Of a DNA stretch of 5,974 nucleotides, positions 1-5,916 are shown piece by piece (the stretch's first letter is position 1; every line of letters begins with the position of its first letter). The stretch comes from JBEIFW01 sp044370695 (GTDB lineage Bacteria > Actinomycetota > Acidimicrobiia > Acidimicrobiales > Ilumatobacteraceae). The position numbers and the translations under genes were made by a program. The notes beneath the pieces are model-generated. The model ran no database searches. It was not told the origin of the DNA and saw only the letters and a list, made by a program, of their open reading frames with translations. The DNA lies in assembly GCA_044370695.1 (NCBI GenBank), contig JBILVB010000209.1:1-5974 (forward strand), given 5' to 3'.

Positions 1-218
1 CGTTCCCCGCTCCGCCGCCGCTCGACGAGGTGATGGTCGCCCACCGAGCGCTCGGCCAGGCACTCCTCGAGAACGCCAAGGACCTCGATGTGCTGCAACG
101 GTCCGGGGTCGCCGAGGCCGACGCCGCCCTCGCCGTGGTGCGGGCGCATTGGGGGCCGCGCTACGTGCGTGACCTCGCCACGATCACCGTCGGGTCCGGC
201 TTTCTCGGCCGAGGCTGA
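1..218 (+). CDS. C-terminal fragment of an unrecognised protein (5' end outside window)
   Basis: The frame beginning at position 3 is open from the window edge to a TGA at 216-218, giving about 71 codons. I treat it as the tail of a longer gene because the frame is already open at the edge and neither GTG 30 nor ATG 33 has a properly spaced Shine-Dalgarno. The visible residues look like real protein: amphipathic helices (HRALGQALLENAKDLDVLQR, then an Ala-rich helix) followed by a HWGPRYVRDLA stretch and a Gly-rich end (GSGFLGRG). I do not recognise the family and assign no function. The gene converges on SDR1, with 10 bases between the two stop codons, so it does not belong to the P450 operon. 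Confidence 0.6.
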   Translation, partial: FPAPPPLDEVMVAHRALGQALLENAKDLDVLQRSGVAEADAALAVVRAHWGPRYVRDLATITVGSGFLGRG

Positions 219-234
219 GGCGGCGAACTCAGCC
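213..234. terminator. Inverted repeat spanning both convergent stop codons; possible bidirectional terminator
   Basis: GGCTGAG (213-219) is perfectly complementary to CTCAGCC (228-234), with an 8-base loop. The stem contains the stop codon of the plus-strand gene (TGA 216-218) and that of SDR1 on the minus strand (229-231). A GC-rich stem at a convergent gene end is a plausible transcription stop for both sides. There is no T-tract on either side, so it is not a classical intrinsic terminator, and a 7-bp stem in GC-rich DNA can occur by chance. Confidence 0.3.
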
Positions 235-1026
235 CAGGATGCGGCCGCCGTCGACGAGCACCGTGGTGCCAGTGACGTAGCTGGCGGCAGGCGACGCCAG
301 GAACACCACGACGCGGGCGTGCTCGTCGGGGTCGCCGAAGCGGCCGAGCGGGGTGCGGCGGCGGAACTCCTCGAAGTGCGGTCCCGACACCGGGTCGGAC
401 ACGGCCTGCTGCAGCGCCTCGGCGTCGACGGCGCCGGGAGCGACCCCGACGACGCGGATCCCGTTGGGGCCGAACTCCTTCGCGAGCGTCGACGTCATCG
501 TGATCACGGCCGCCTTCGACGAGTCGTAGGCGACCATCCCAGGGTGGCTGGGGTGGTACGGGTTGATCGACGCGATCGTCACCAGCACGCCGGGCCGCTG
601 TTCGGCCACCCACCGGCCGATGGCCCACCGGCAGCAGGTGAACAGGCCCTCGACGTTGGTAGCGAACATGTCGTGGAACGACTCGTCGGTCATGGCCAGG
701 CTCCGGCGCCGGTAGAAGATCCCGGCGTTGCCGACGAGCACGTCGACGGCGCCGAACTCGGCGGCGATGGCGTCGAGACCGGCGGTCACGGCGGCCGGGT
801 CGCGAACGTCCATCCGGCCGCCGATCACGGTGGCCCCGGTCTCGGCCGCCAGTTCGGCGGCGGTGGCGTCGGCGGCGTCGCCGTCGAGGTCCGGGATGGC
901 GACCGACGCGCCGGCTGCGGCGAAGCGCCGTGCGATGGCTCGGCCCAGACCGCGGGCGCCGCCGGTGACGACGACACCCTTGCCGGTGAAGTCGAGGAGT
1001 TCGCTGAAGGAGGGCAGGGCGGTCAC
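229..1026 (-). CDS. Short-chain dehydrogenase/reductase (SDR1), classical family
   Basis: This 265-residue protein has the length and motif order of a classical Rossmann-fold SDR, an NAD(P)-dependent alcohol dehydrogenase or ketoreductase, probably cytosolic. The cofactor loop TGGARGLG is at residues 21-28. An acidic residue near the end of strand 2 (D46 in PDLD) suggests NAD(H). NAG is at 100-102, the structural Asn at N124, and the catalytic set S153, Y167 and K171 (YDSSK). The C-terminal VTGTTVLVDGG is at 251-261. The GTG start at 1026 is chosen because it has a GAGGAG five bases upstream and overlaps the stop of SDR2 by four bases (GTGA). Upstream in-frame starts would lie inside SDR2 and the P450. 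Oddities: V193 replaces the usual Asn before the PG motif, and the usual Thr after PG is absent. It is the last gene of the P450-SDR2-SDR1 operon. Substrate unknown. Confidence 0.93.
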   Translation of the reverse strand: MTALPSFSELLDFTGKGVVVTGGARGLGRAIARRFAAAGASVAIPDLDGDAADATAAELAAETGATVIGGRMDVRDPAAVTAGLDAIAAEFGAVDVLVGNAGIFYRRRSLAMTDESFHDMFATNVEGLFTCCRWAIGRWVAEQRPGVLVTIASINPYHPSHPGMVAYDSSKAAVITMTSTLAKEFGPNGIRVVGVAPGAVDAEALQQAVSDPVSGPHFEEFRRRTPLGRFGDPDEHARVVVFLASPAASYVTGTTVLVDGGRILG

Positions 1027-1772
1027 GGGTGCTCCTCGGTGGGGCGGGTCGGGGCGAGCCAGGTGGTGCCGGCGGCGGCGAACCCGCCGTCGACGTCGAC
1101 GACGGTGCCGGTCACGTACCGGGCGGCAGGTGAGACCAGGAAGGCGGCGACGTCGGCCACCTCGTCGGGCGAACCGATGTGGCGCAACGGGATCCGCCGG
1201 CCCATCCCGGCCCGGGTGCCCCCCTGGCGGTACTGGGCGTCGGTGCCCTCGGTGTGGATCAGCCCGGGCGCGACGGCGTTCACCCGCACGCCGACCGGGC
1301 CGAGTTCGACCGCAAGTTGACGGGTGAGGGCCTCGAGGGCGGCCTTCGTGGACGGGTAGATCCCGGCGCCGGGTGTCGGCAGGCGGGCGGTCACCGAACT
1401 GACGAGCGTGATCGAGGCCGATGCCGCATCCGAGGTGTTGCGCCGCAACACTGGGGCGAAGGCACGCACGCAGGCCACGGTGCCCAGGAGGTTGACCTCG
1501 ACGACGCGTCGCAGGTCGTCGAAGGGCAGATCGAGCACGGACCCGTGGTGCCAGACACCGGCGACGCACACCAGCGCCGCCGTGTCGGGCTGCGCAGCGG
1601 CGGCCGCCTCGAGCGCAGCGAGGTCGGTGATGTCCAACTCGGCGTCGTCGGTGTGCCGGTCCTCCGCAGGCAAGGACCGGTCGAGACCGATCACCCGGTG
1701 GCCGTCGGCCCGCAGGCGGGCGGCGACGGCAGCACCGATGCCTCGGCCGGCACCGGTGACCACCACGGTCAT
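1023..1772 (-). CDS. Short-chain dehydrogenase/reductase (SDR2), classical family
   Basis: This 249-residue protein is a complete classical SDR. The glycine motif TGAGRGIG is at residues 6-13. D31 (GLDRS) at the end of strand 2 points to NAD(H). The structural N94 (EVNLLG), catalytic S126 (VSS), Y139 and K143 (YPSTK), N165 with PG at 169-170, T174, and VTGTVVDVDGG near the C-terminus are all present. The usual NNAG is changed: the segment reads VCVAG (68-72), with Val where NAG has Asn. The ATG at 1772 is chosen because it overlaps the P450 stop (TGATG, one base shared) and places the glycine motif at the normal distance from the N-terminus. A longer start at 1832 would lie within P450 coding sequence. 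No strong Shine-Dalgarno precedes this ATG, so translation probably restarts from the P450. It is distinct from SDR1, so the two may act on different carbons or successive intermediates. Resemblance to EntA-like diol dehydrogenases is only an impression. Confidence 0.94.
   Translation of the reverse strand: MTVVVTGAGRGIGAAVAARLRADGHRVIGLDRSLPAEDRHTDDAELDITDLAALEAAAAAQPDTAALVCVAGVWHHGSVLDLPFDDLRRVVEVNLLGTVACVRAFAPVLRRNTSDAASASITLVSSVTARLPTPGAGIYPSTKAALEALTRQLAVELGPVGVRVNAVAPGLIHTEGTDAQYRQGGTRAGMGRRIPLRHIGSPDEVADVAAFLVSPAARYVTGTVVDVDGGFAAAGTTWLAPTRPTEEHP
1032..1037 (-). promoter_or_regulatory. Shine-Dalgarno of SDR1 (decides its GTG start)
   Basis: On the minus strand GAGGAG lies inside the last codons of SDR2, five bases before the GTG at 1026-1024. 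It is a strong match to the anti-Shine-Dalgarno and supports GTG as the true start in preference to upstream in-frame codons. Confidence 0.75.
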
Positions 1773-2989
1773 CAGGCGCCGACCCGGACGTCGAGCCGCA
1801 GCAGGCCCCGGAGATGGAAGTGCGGGCGCCACACGGCACTGGACTGATCGACGCTGAGGTGGGGGAAGCGCCGGGTGAGCTCCTCGAGCGCGATGCGGCC
1901 TTCGAGGCGGGCGAGCGGGGCGCCGGGGCAGTAGTGGGGGCCGAAGCCGAACGCCAGGTGCGTCCGCAGCTCGGGCCGGTGCAGATCGAAGCGGTCGGGG
2001 TCGCTGAACGCCTCGGCATCATGGTTGGCCGACGCCCACACGAGGTGCACGCGTGAGCCTGCGGGGATCGTGGTGCCGTGCACGTCGACGTCGGTGGTGG
2101 TGCGCCGGTAGAGGGCCTGCACCGGGGACTCGATCCGCAATGTCTCCTCGACCGCGGCCGGAGCGAGCGCGATGTCGGCCACCAGCGCGGGCCACAGGCC
2201 GTTGCGGTCGAGGTGCAGCAGCATCGAACCGAGCAGGTTGGTGGACGTCTCGTTGCCGGCGACGAGCAACTGCACGGCGATCGAGCACAGCTCCCCGTCG
2301 CTCAGGCGGCTGCCGTCGGCCCGCTCGAGCGTGGCGAGGTCCGACAGCACGTCGTCACGGGGTGCGCCCCGACGCTCGGCGCAGGCCGCGATCACGTACT
2401 CGAAGAACGCGAGACGCGAGCGTGCCGCTGCCACCTGCTCGTCGTCGGGCAGGTCGGCGGACAGCCCGGCGGCGATGTCGTCGGACCATCGCTTGAACGT
2501 CGGGAACTCGTCCTCGGGGACCCCGAGGATCCGGCTGATGACCCGCATCGGCAGCGGGATCGCCATCGCGTCCATGATCTCGACGGGCCCGCTCGTGTCG
2601 AACGCGTCGGCCAACTCGGCGGCGATCGCGCGCACCATCGGCTCCATGGCGGCGACCCGGGACGGCTTGAACGCCTCGTTCACGATCCGGCGGATCTCGG
2701 TGTGCGCAGGCGGATCGAGCGTGAGCAGCGTGTCGGCGAGGCGCGGACCGGAGGCCATCACCGCCAGCGCCTCGGGGCACAACCGGATCTGCCCCGAGGC
2801 CGAGGTCCGGTTGGAGAACGTGGCGGTGTCGCGCGCCGCAGCGAGGACGTCGGCGTGCCGGGTGAGCACCCACAGTTCGTGGGCGGCGTCGTGGTGCACC
2901 GGGCAGTGGGTACGCAGCTGGGCGAAGGCCGCTGCGGGATCGGCCCGGTGAGCCTCCGACAGCGGGTCGTAGCGAGGCGCCGGCGTCAT
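1772..2989 (-). CDS. Cytochrome P450, bacterial soluble (class I type)
   Basis: The product is 405 residues, the usual size for a soluble bacterial P450 monooxygenase that inserts one oxygen atom from O2 using electrons from a ferredoxin and its reductase. Visible landmarks in order: DPPAHTEIRR at 92-101 with the C-helix heme-contact H96 and R100; the I-helix oxygen-activation motif AGNETSTN at 244-251 with the acid-alcohol pair E247/T248; the K-helix ExxR at E282-R285 (EETLR); and the heme loop FGFGPHYCPG at 347-356, with C354 as the axial thiolate ligand. There is no membrane anchor. ATG 2989 is the only good start near the expected N-terminus. The frame stays open far upstream, but only as antisense of another gene. 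No ferredoxin or ferredoxin reductase is encoded in the window, so redox partners must come from elsewhere. It heads an operon with two coupled SDRs, which suggests hydroxylation followed by oxidation to a ketone or aldehyde. CYP family and substrate are not assignable by eye. Confidence 0.96.
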   Translation of the reverse strand: MTPAPRYDPLSEAHRADPAAAFAQLRTHCPVHHDAAHELWVLTRHADVLAAARDTATFSNRTSASGQIRLCPEALAVMASGPRLADTLLTLDPPAHTEIRRIVNEAFKPSRVAAMEPMVRAIAAELADAFDTSGPVEIMDAMAIPLPMRVISRILGVPEDEFPTFKRWSDDIAAGLSADLPDDEQVAAARSRLAFFEYVIAACAERRGAPRDDVLSDLATLERADGSRLSDGELCSIAVQLLVAGNETSTNLLGSMLLHLDRNGLWPALVADIALAPAAVEETLRIESPVQALYRRTTTDVDVHGTTIPAGSRVHLVWASANHDAEAFSDPDRFDLHRPELRTHLAFGFGPHYCPGAPLARLEGRIALEELTRRFPHLSVDQSSAVWRPHFHLRGLLRLDVRVGA

Positions 2990-3076
2990 CGGCCCAGCTT
3001 GCCACGGTGAGCCGGGGGCACCGCCGGGGTCGGTTCGCCGCCGCTGGCAGACTGTCGCAGTGTTCGGGGAACGGTC
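2990..3076. promoter_or_regulatory. Divergent intergenic region between the P450 operon and the metallopeptidase pair
   Basis: This 87-base gap is the only place for promoters of the two diverging units. I see no convincing -35/-10 pair on either strand. CAGACT at 3048-3053 is a weak -10-like hexamer for the plus strand. A small interrupted palindrome, ACTG-TCG-CAGT (3051-3061), lies just upstream of the metallopeptidase start and could be half of an operator, but it is short. The presence of promoters is inferred from gene arrangement more than from sequence. Confidence 0.45.
3066..3070 (+). promoter_or_regulatory. Shine-Dalgarno-like GGGGA for the metallopeptidase GTG start
   Basis: GGGGA ends six bases before GTG 3077, a normal spacing. 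It is of moderate strength, and it supports GTG 3077 over the later in-frame GTG at 3098. Confidence 0.5.
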
Positions 3077-5137
3077 GTGACCGAGGGCCCGAGCCGGGTG
3101 CCTGCCGAGCACCGGCCGGCCCCCGATGCAGCGGGCGTGCGCCCGACCGCACGCAGCGATGCCGACGGCGGACCGCGCCTCGTCGGGCTCGAGGCAGGTC
3201 TGCCGGTGTCGCCGCTGTTGCTTCAGCGACTCGTGGGCAACCGGTCGGTGGCCGCCGCGGTGCAACGGATCGTCCAGCGTGTCGAGGTGGCCGGTGTCAG
3301 CACGGGCGAGACGCTGTACAACCAGACGGGGACCGGCGGGACGGCCGCTGCGCGCCATTACGGCATCAGCGCGAACTACGAGATGAACCGCAACGGTGAC
3401 ACCGGGGTCACGGTGAACGTCCGCATCAAGTTCCTCAGCCAGACCCGGAACACCGTTCCCCCACCCCCCGGCGTCCCCGGAGCACCGGCGCTCGGGGCGC
3501 TCATCGGGAGTCCGGCCGAGATCCCCGCCGCTGACCCGCGCCGGGCCTGGGCACAGACGACGGCGGCCAGCGCGCTGACCCACTGGGCCAACCGTCTCAC
3601 GCTCGTCGGCGAGGAGTTCAACGTCCTCTCGGCGAACACGCGCAAGCGCCTCCCGGTCACGTTCCAGTCCACCCCGGTGTTCGGGCTGGGCGAGCCGGCG
3701 CACAACACCGTGATCGTCCACCCACCCTCGGTCGTCGGTGGCTCGGCTGGGAATCCCATCGACGCCGGCAACTACTACGTGGCCAAGGACGACGGGGCGT
3801 ATCCGGCCAATGCCGACATCATCTACGCGCACGAGTACGGCCACCTGCTCGGCATCCCCGACGAGTACAGCCAGTCGAACGCGCAGATGAACGCCCTGCT
3901 GCACCAGGCTGCGCCCGGTGGGGCGGCGAGCGCGATGGCGGCGCTCGATCGCACGACCGTCGAGCGGATGGTGCTCGCCGCGATGTCCCGACCGTTGCAC
4001 GCGCAACTGCTTGCGGCCATCGGGCCCGTCACCGACGCCATCCGGGCCCAGCGCGCAACGGTGAAGCGCCGCATGGCCGCCGCCGCTCGTCAGGGCGCGT
4101 CGGACGCCGCGGTGCAGGCTGCGCTCACGGCTGCGCTCGCCGCCGAGGCGACGCCGGGCCTGGCGCCGAGCATCCCGGGGATCGTCGCGTTCGAGACGAC
4201 CACGAACTTCTCGAACCTGGATCGTGCCGGCGAGGGTGTCGAGGCGGGTTTCGATGTCGCTGCGCTGACGTCGCTCATCGGCGACGCGTACTGGCGGGCC
4301 TTGTGCGCGCCGCACGACAGTGCCGTGGCCGTGGCGGGGCTCGGTGACGTTCGGGTGAACGTGACGAGCGCGCTCTACGGCGCAGCCGGCGCCGGTACGG
4401 CCCCAGCGGCCGCAGCCGGCGCGCTGGCCGGTTCGACGGTGGGTGCGGTCGGTCCGGGGCTCCCGGCCGTGCCGCCTCCGGCGACGCTCGTCGGTCAACT
4501 GGCGGCGCTCCCGGGTACGTGGGCGGCGGCCGGTGGAGCGATCGAGACCGGGGTGACCGCCGGGTCCTTCGCCGCCAAGATGGCGGCCGCCATCAGCAGC
4601 GCAGCGGCGGCGCGGGCGACGGCTGCTGCCGCCTTGCCGCCTGGTGCCGCGGCGCCGGCGATCTCGGCGGCCGCACCGCTGTACCGGCGGGCGTACGAGC
4701 TCGTCACCAACACGGCTCGGACCGCATCGCGTGAGGTGGCGAGCGGGCTCGTGTCGGCCGCCGTCCAGCCGGTGCTCGCCGGCGGGGTTGCGGCGTTCCA
4801 GGGCGCGATCCAGACGGAGGTGACCCGAGTCATGACGACGCCGCCGGCGGTGCTCGCCGCAGCAGGTGCTCCCGATCCGAACATGACCGCACTGGTGAAC
4901 GCCATGAAGACCCGGCTCGACGCAGCCAAGGCGGCAACCGCCGGGAGCGGCCGGGACCCCCTCGGCGCCGGGCAGGCCGCGCCCGACCAGGACGTCACCT
5001 ACAGCTATCAGGGGCTCATGGGCTCGAACGCCACCGCCGCGGTCCGGTCCGATCAGTTCGCGCCGATCGTGCAGCAGTTCAACGACCGCCTGCGCACGAC
5101 GTTCGAGACCACTCCGTTCACCGCCGAGGTGCGCTGA
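3077..5137 (+). CDS. Metzincin-like zinc metallopeptidase with eCIS-type N-terminal motif (putative effector)
   Basis: This is a 686-residue protein. The zinc site is H252-E253-Y-G-H256-L-L-G259-I-P-D262, i.e. HEXXHXXGXXD: two His ligands, a Glu general base, and Asp as third ligand, as in snapalysin-like metzincins. It is followed by EY. A downstream MSRPLH (303-308) is a possible Met-turn (inference). The N-terminus is polar and Pro-rich with no signal peptide. LLLQRLVGNRSVAAAVQRIV at 47-66 resembles the LQRxAGNxAV motif common near the N-termini of proteins in extracellular contractile injection system loci, often with DUF4157. Residues 90-230 look strand-rich and may form the first half of the protease domain. 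From about 300 the chain is helical and Ala-rich, especially 435-535, with Gly/Pro-rich spacers. It is cotranslated with the next gene (TGATG). I infer a secreted or injected protease; substrate unknown. It could instead be an ordinary intracellular or lysis-released protease. Confidence 0.85.
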   Translation: MTEGPSRVPAEHRPAPDAAGVRPTARSDADGGPRLVGLEAGLPVSPLLLQRLVGNRSVAAAVQRIVQRVEVAGVSTGETLYNQTGTGGTAAARHYGISANYEMNRNGDTGVTVNVRIKFLSQTRNTVPPPPGVPGAPALGALIGSPAEIPAADPRRAWAQTTAASALTHWANRLTLVGEEFNVLSANTRKRLPVTFQSTPVFGLGEPAHNTVIVHPPSVVGGSAGNPIDAGNYYVAKDDGAYPANADIIYAHEYGHLLGIPDEYSQSNAQMNALLHQAAPGGAASAMAALDRTTVERMVLAAMSRPLHAQLLAAIGPVTDAIRAQRATVKRRMAAAARQGASDAAVQAALTAALAAEATPGLAPSIPGIVAFETTTNFSNLDRAGEGVEAGFDVAALTSLIGDAYWRALCAPHDSAVAVAGLGDVRVNVTSALYGAAGAGTAPAAAAGALAGSTVGAVGPGLPAVPPPATLVGQLAALPGTWAAAGGAIETGVTAGSFAAKMAAAISSAAAARATAAAALPPGAAAPAISAAAPLYRRAYELVTNTARTASREVASGLVSAAVQPVLAGGVAAFQGAIQTEVTRVMTTPPAVLAAAGAPDPNMTALVNAMKTRLDAAKAATAGSGRDPLGAGQAAPDQDVTYSYQGLMGSNATAAVRSDQFAPIVQQFNDRLRTTFETTPFTAEVR
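3830..3862 (+). other. Zinc-binding catalytic motif HEXXHXXGXXD
   Basis: The codons here read HEYGHLLGIPD. His 3830-3832 and His 3842-3844 would bind zinc, Glu 3833-3835 would activate water, and Asp 3860-3862 would be the third ligand. All key residues are present, which argues that the peptidase is catalytically active. Confidence 0.85.
4381..4422 (+). repeat. Short in-frame direct repeat in the Ala-rich coding segment
   Basis: The 12-mer CGCAGCCGGCGC occurs at 4381-4392 and again at 4411-4422, exactly 30 bases apart and in the same reading frame (AAGAG and AAGAL). It probably reflects a small duplication or codon-biased low-complexity coding rather than a functional DNA site. Confidence 0.4.
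5126..5131 (+). promoter_or_regulatory. Shine-Dalgarno of the coupled downstream gene
   Basis: GAGGTG lies in the last codons of the metallopeptidase gene, five bases before ATG 5137. It gives the second gene its own ribosome binding site in addition to restart from the overlapping stop codon. Confidence 0.65.
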
Positions 5138-5856
5138 TGGTGCGACGAGGTGCCGGAATCCGCTGGCGCACGTCGCCGCCGACGTCGATCGACGAGGAAC
5201 TGGTGCTCTACGACGACGGGTCGGCGTGGCTCGTGGTCCGCCGGCCCCGGCAGTCCGCCCGACTCGTCGGCTCCTACGCCGCAGTCGTCGCTCCTGTCGC
5301 TGCGGCGGCGTTCGACATCGCGGCCGCACTCGACCGGCCGCTGGTCGTCGACCTGCTTGCGCCCCCGCGTGACGGCGCCTCGGCGGTGGCCCTCGCGGCC
5401 GCCGAGCAGTTGGCCGCCTGCTGCCGGGCCGAGCCACGCCGGGTCGTGGAGTGGTACGCCCGCCTGGTTGGATCCGTGGACGCCGGCTGGGGCCGGTTGG
5501 CGTTGGGAGCGGTGTGCCGGGGCGCCGAACCGGTGGAGTTCGAACTCGAACCGGCGGGATCCGGGATTGCGTGGCTCGACGGTGACCGGCAGATCGGCTG
5601 GACCGATCTCCCCGCACCGCCGGTCGGGTTCGTCACGCCAGACGGGGTCGGTCTCGGTGGCGTGGGCCGGCCCGGCCGGATCGAACCGGGTGGCTTCGGG
5701 GTGATCGCGCTCGACGTGCCGGTGCCCGACACCGCTTCCGGGTTGTTCGTCCAAGTGGCCGGCTGGCTGCGCGCCACGCTGCCCGACGACCTCGTCCCGG
5801 TGCCGTTCCTGGCGCGCACCGAGGCCGCCGCGGTGGTGACGGCCCGCCGCCGGTAG
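5137..5856 (+). CDS. Hypothetical protein coupled to the metallopeptidase
   Basis: The 239-residue product is not recognised. ATG 5137 overlaps the upstream TGA by one base and is preceded by GAGGTG, so start and coupling are well supported. It ends at TAG 5854-5856. The N-terminal part looks like alternating strands (IDEELVLYDDGSAWLVVRR at 18-36), followed by an Ala-rich helical stretch (about 45-65 and 84-98) and a CC pair in LAACC. The C-terminal half is rich in Gly, Pro and acidic residues with strand-like segments (GIAWLDGDRQIGWTDL; GGFGVIALDVPV). There is no clear signal peptide, transmembrane segment or catalytic motif. From its place behind a putative protease effector it could be a chaperone or loading adaptor, an immunity/inhibitor protein, or a second subunit. 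These are inferences from context only. Confidence 0.85.
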   Translation: MVRRGAGIRWRTSPPTSIDEELVLYDDGSAWLVVRRPRQSARLVGSYAAVVAPVAAAAFDIAAALDRPLVVDLLAPPRDGASAVALAAAEQLAACCRAEPRRVVEWYARLVGSVDAGWGRLALGAVCRGAEPVEFELEPAGSGIAWLDGDRQIGWTDLPAPPVGFVTPDGVGLGGVGRPGRIEPGGFGVIALDVPVPDTASGLFVQVAGWLRATLPDDLVPVPFLARTEAAAVVTARRR

Positions 5857-5916
5857 CGGGTCGACCGGGAGCCGAGCGCCCGGGCACTACGGTCCGCACC
5901 CGACGAGGAGGATGCG
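5857..5916 (+). promoter_or_regulatory. Short spacer and leader before the acyl-CoA synthetase-like gene
   Basis: Sixty bases separate the hypothetical gene from the next start. TACGGT (5888-5893) fits the TANNNT pattern of a -10 element but has no well-placed -35 partner. A GCCCGGGC palindrome (5878-5885) is too short to call a terminator. The spacing allows either read-through from the upstream pair or a separate promoter. Confidence 0.3.
5905..5912 (+). promoter_or_regulatory. Strong Shine-Dalgarno GAGGAGGA
   Basis: This near-perfect complement of the 16S rRNA tail ends four bases before ATG 5917. It selects that start over the overlapping out-of-frame ATG at 5912. Confidence 0.8.

Noticed and set aside
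204..213. Perfect palindrome CTCGGCCGAG as a possible operator
   Set aside because: It lies in coding sequence at the end of the left-edge gene, is only 10 bases long, and is of a type expected often in GC-rich DNA.
88..1320. Long plus-strand open frame across both SDR genes
   Set aside because: It is antisense to two SDRs with complete motifs. Its translation is low-complexity and matches no family pattern.
1773..1832. Twenty extra N-terminal residues for SDR2
   Set aside because: They would overlap the P450 C-terminus and push the glycine motif away from the N-terminus. ATG 1772 overlaps the P450 stop precisely.
1027..2022. Extended N-terminus for SDR1 starting far upstream
   Set aside because: The extension runs through SDR2 and P450 coding sequence in another frame and is Arg-rich. 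A strong Shine-Dalgarno and stop overlap define GTG 1026 instead.
2990..5617. Minus-strand frame open for more than 2.6 kb upstream of the P450 ATG, which would make a giant fusion protein
   Set aside because: It is antisense to the metallopeptidase and its partner, whose motifs, starts and coupling are convincing. The antisense translation is Arg/Gly/His-rich without motifs, a usual artefact of high GC content.
5878..5885. GCCCGGGC palindrome as a terminator between the hypothetical gene and the CoA ligase-like gene
   Set aside because: There is no loop, no T-tract, and only four base pairs per arm.
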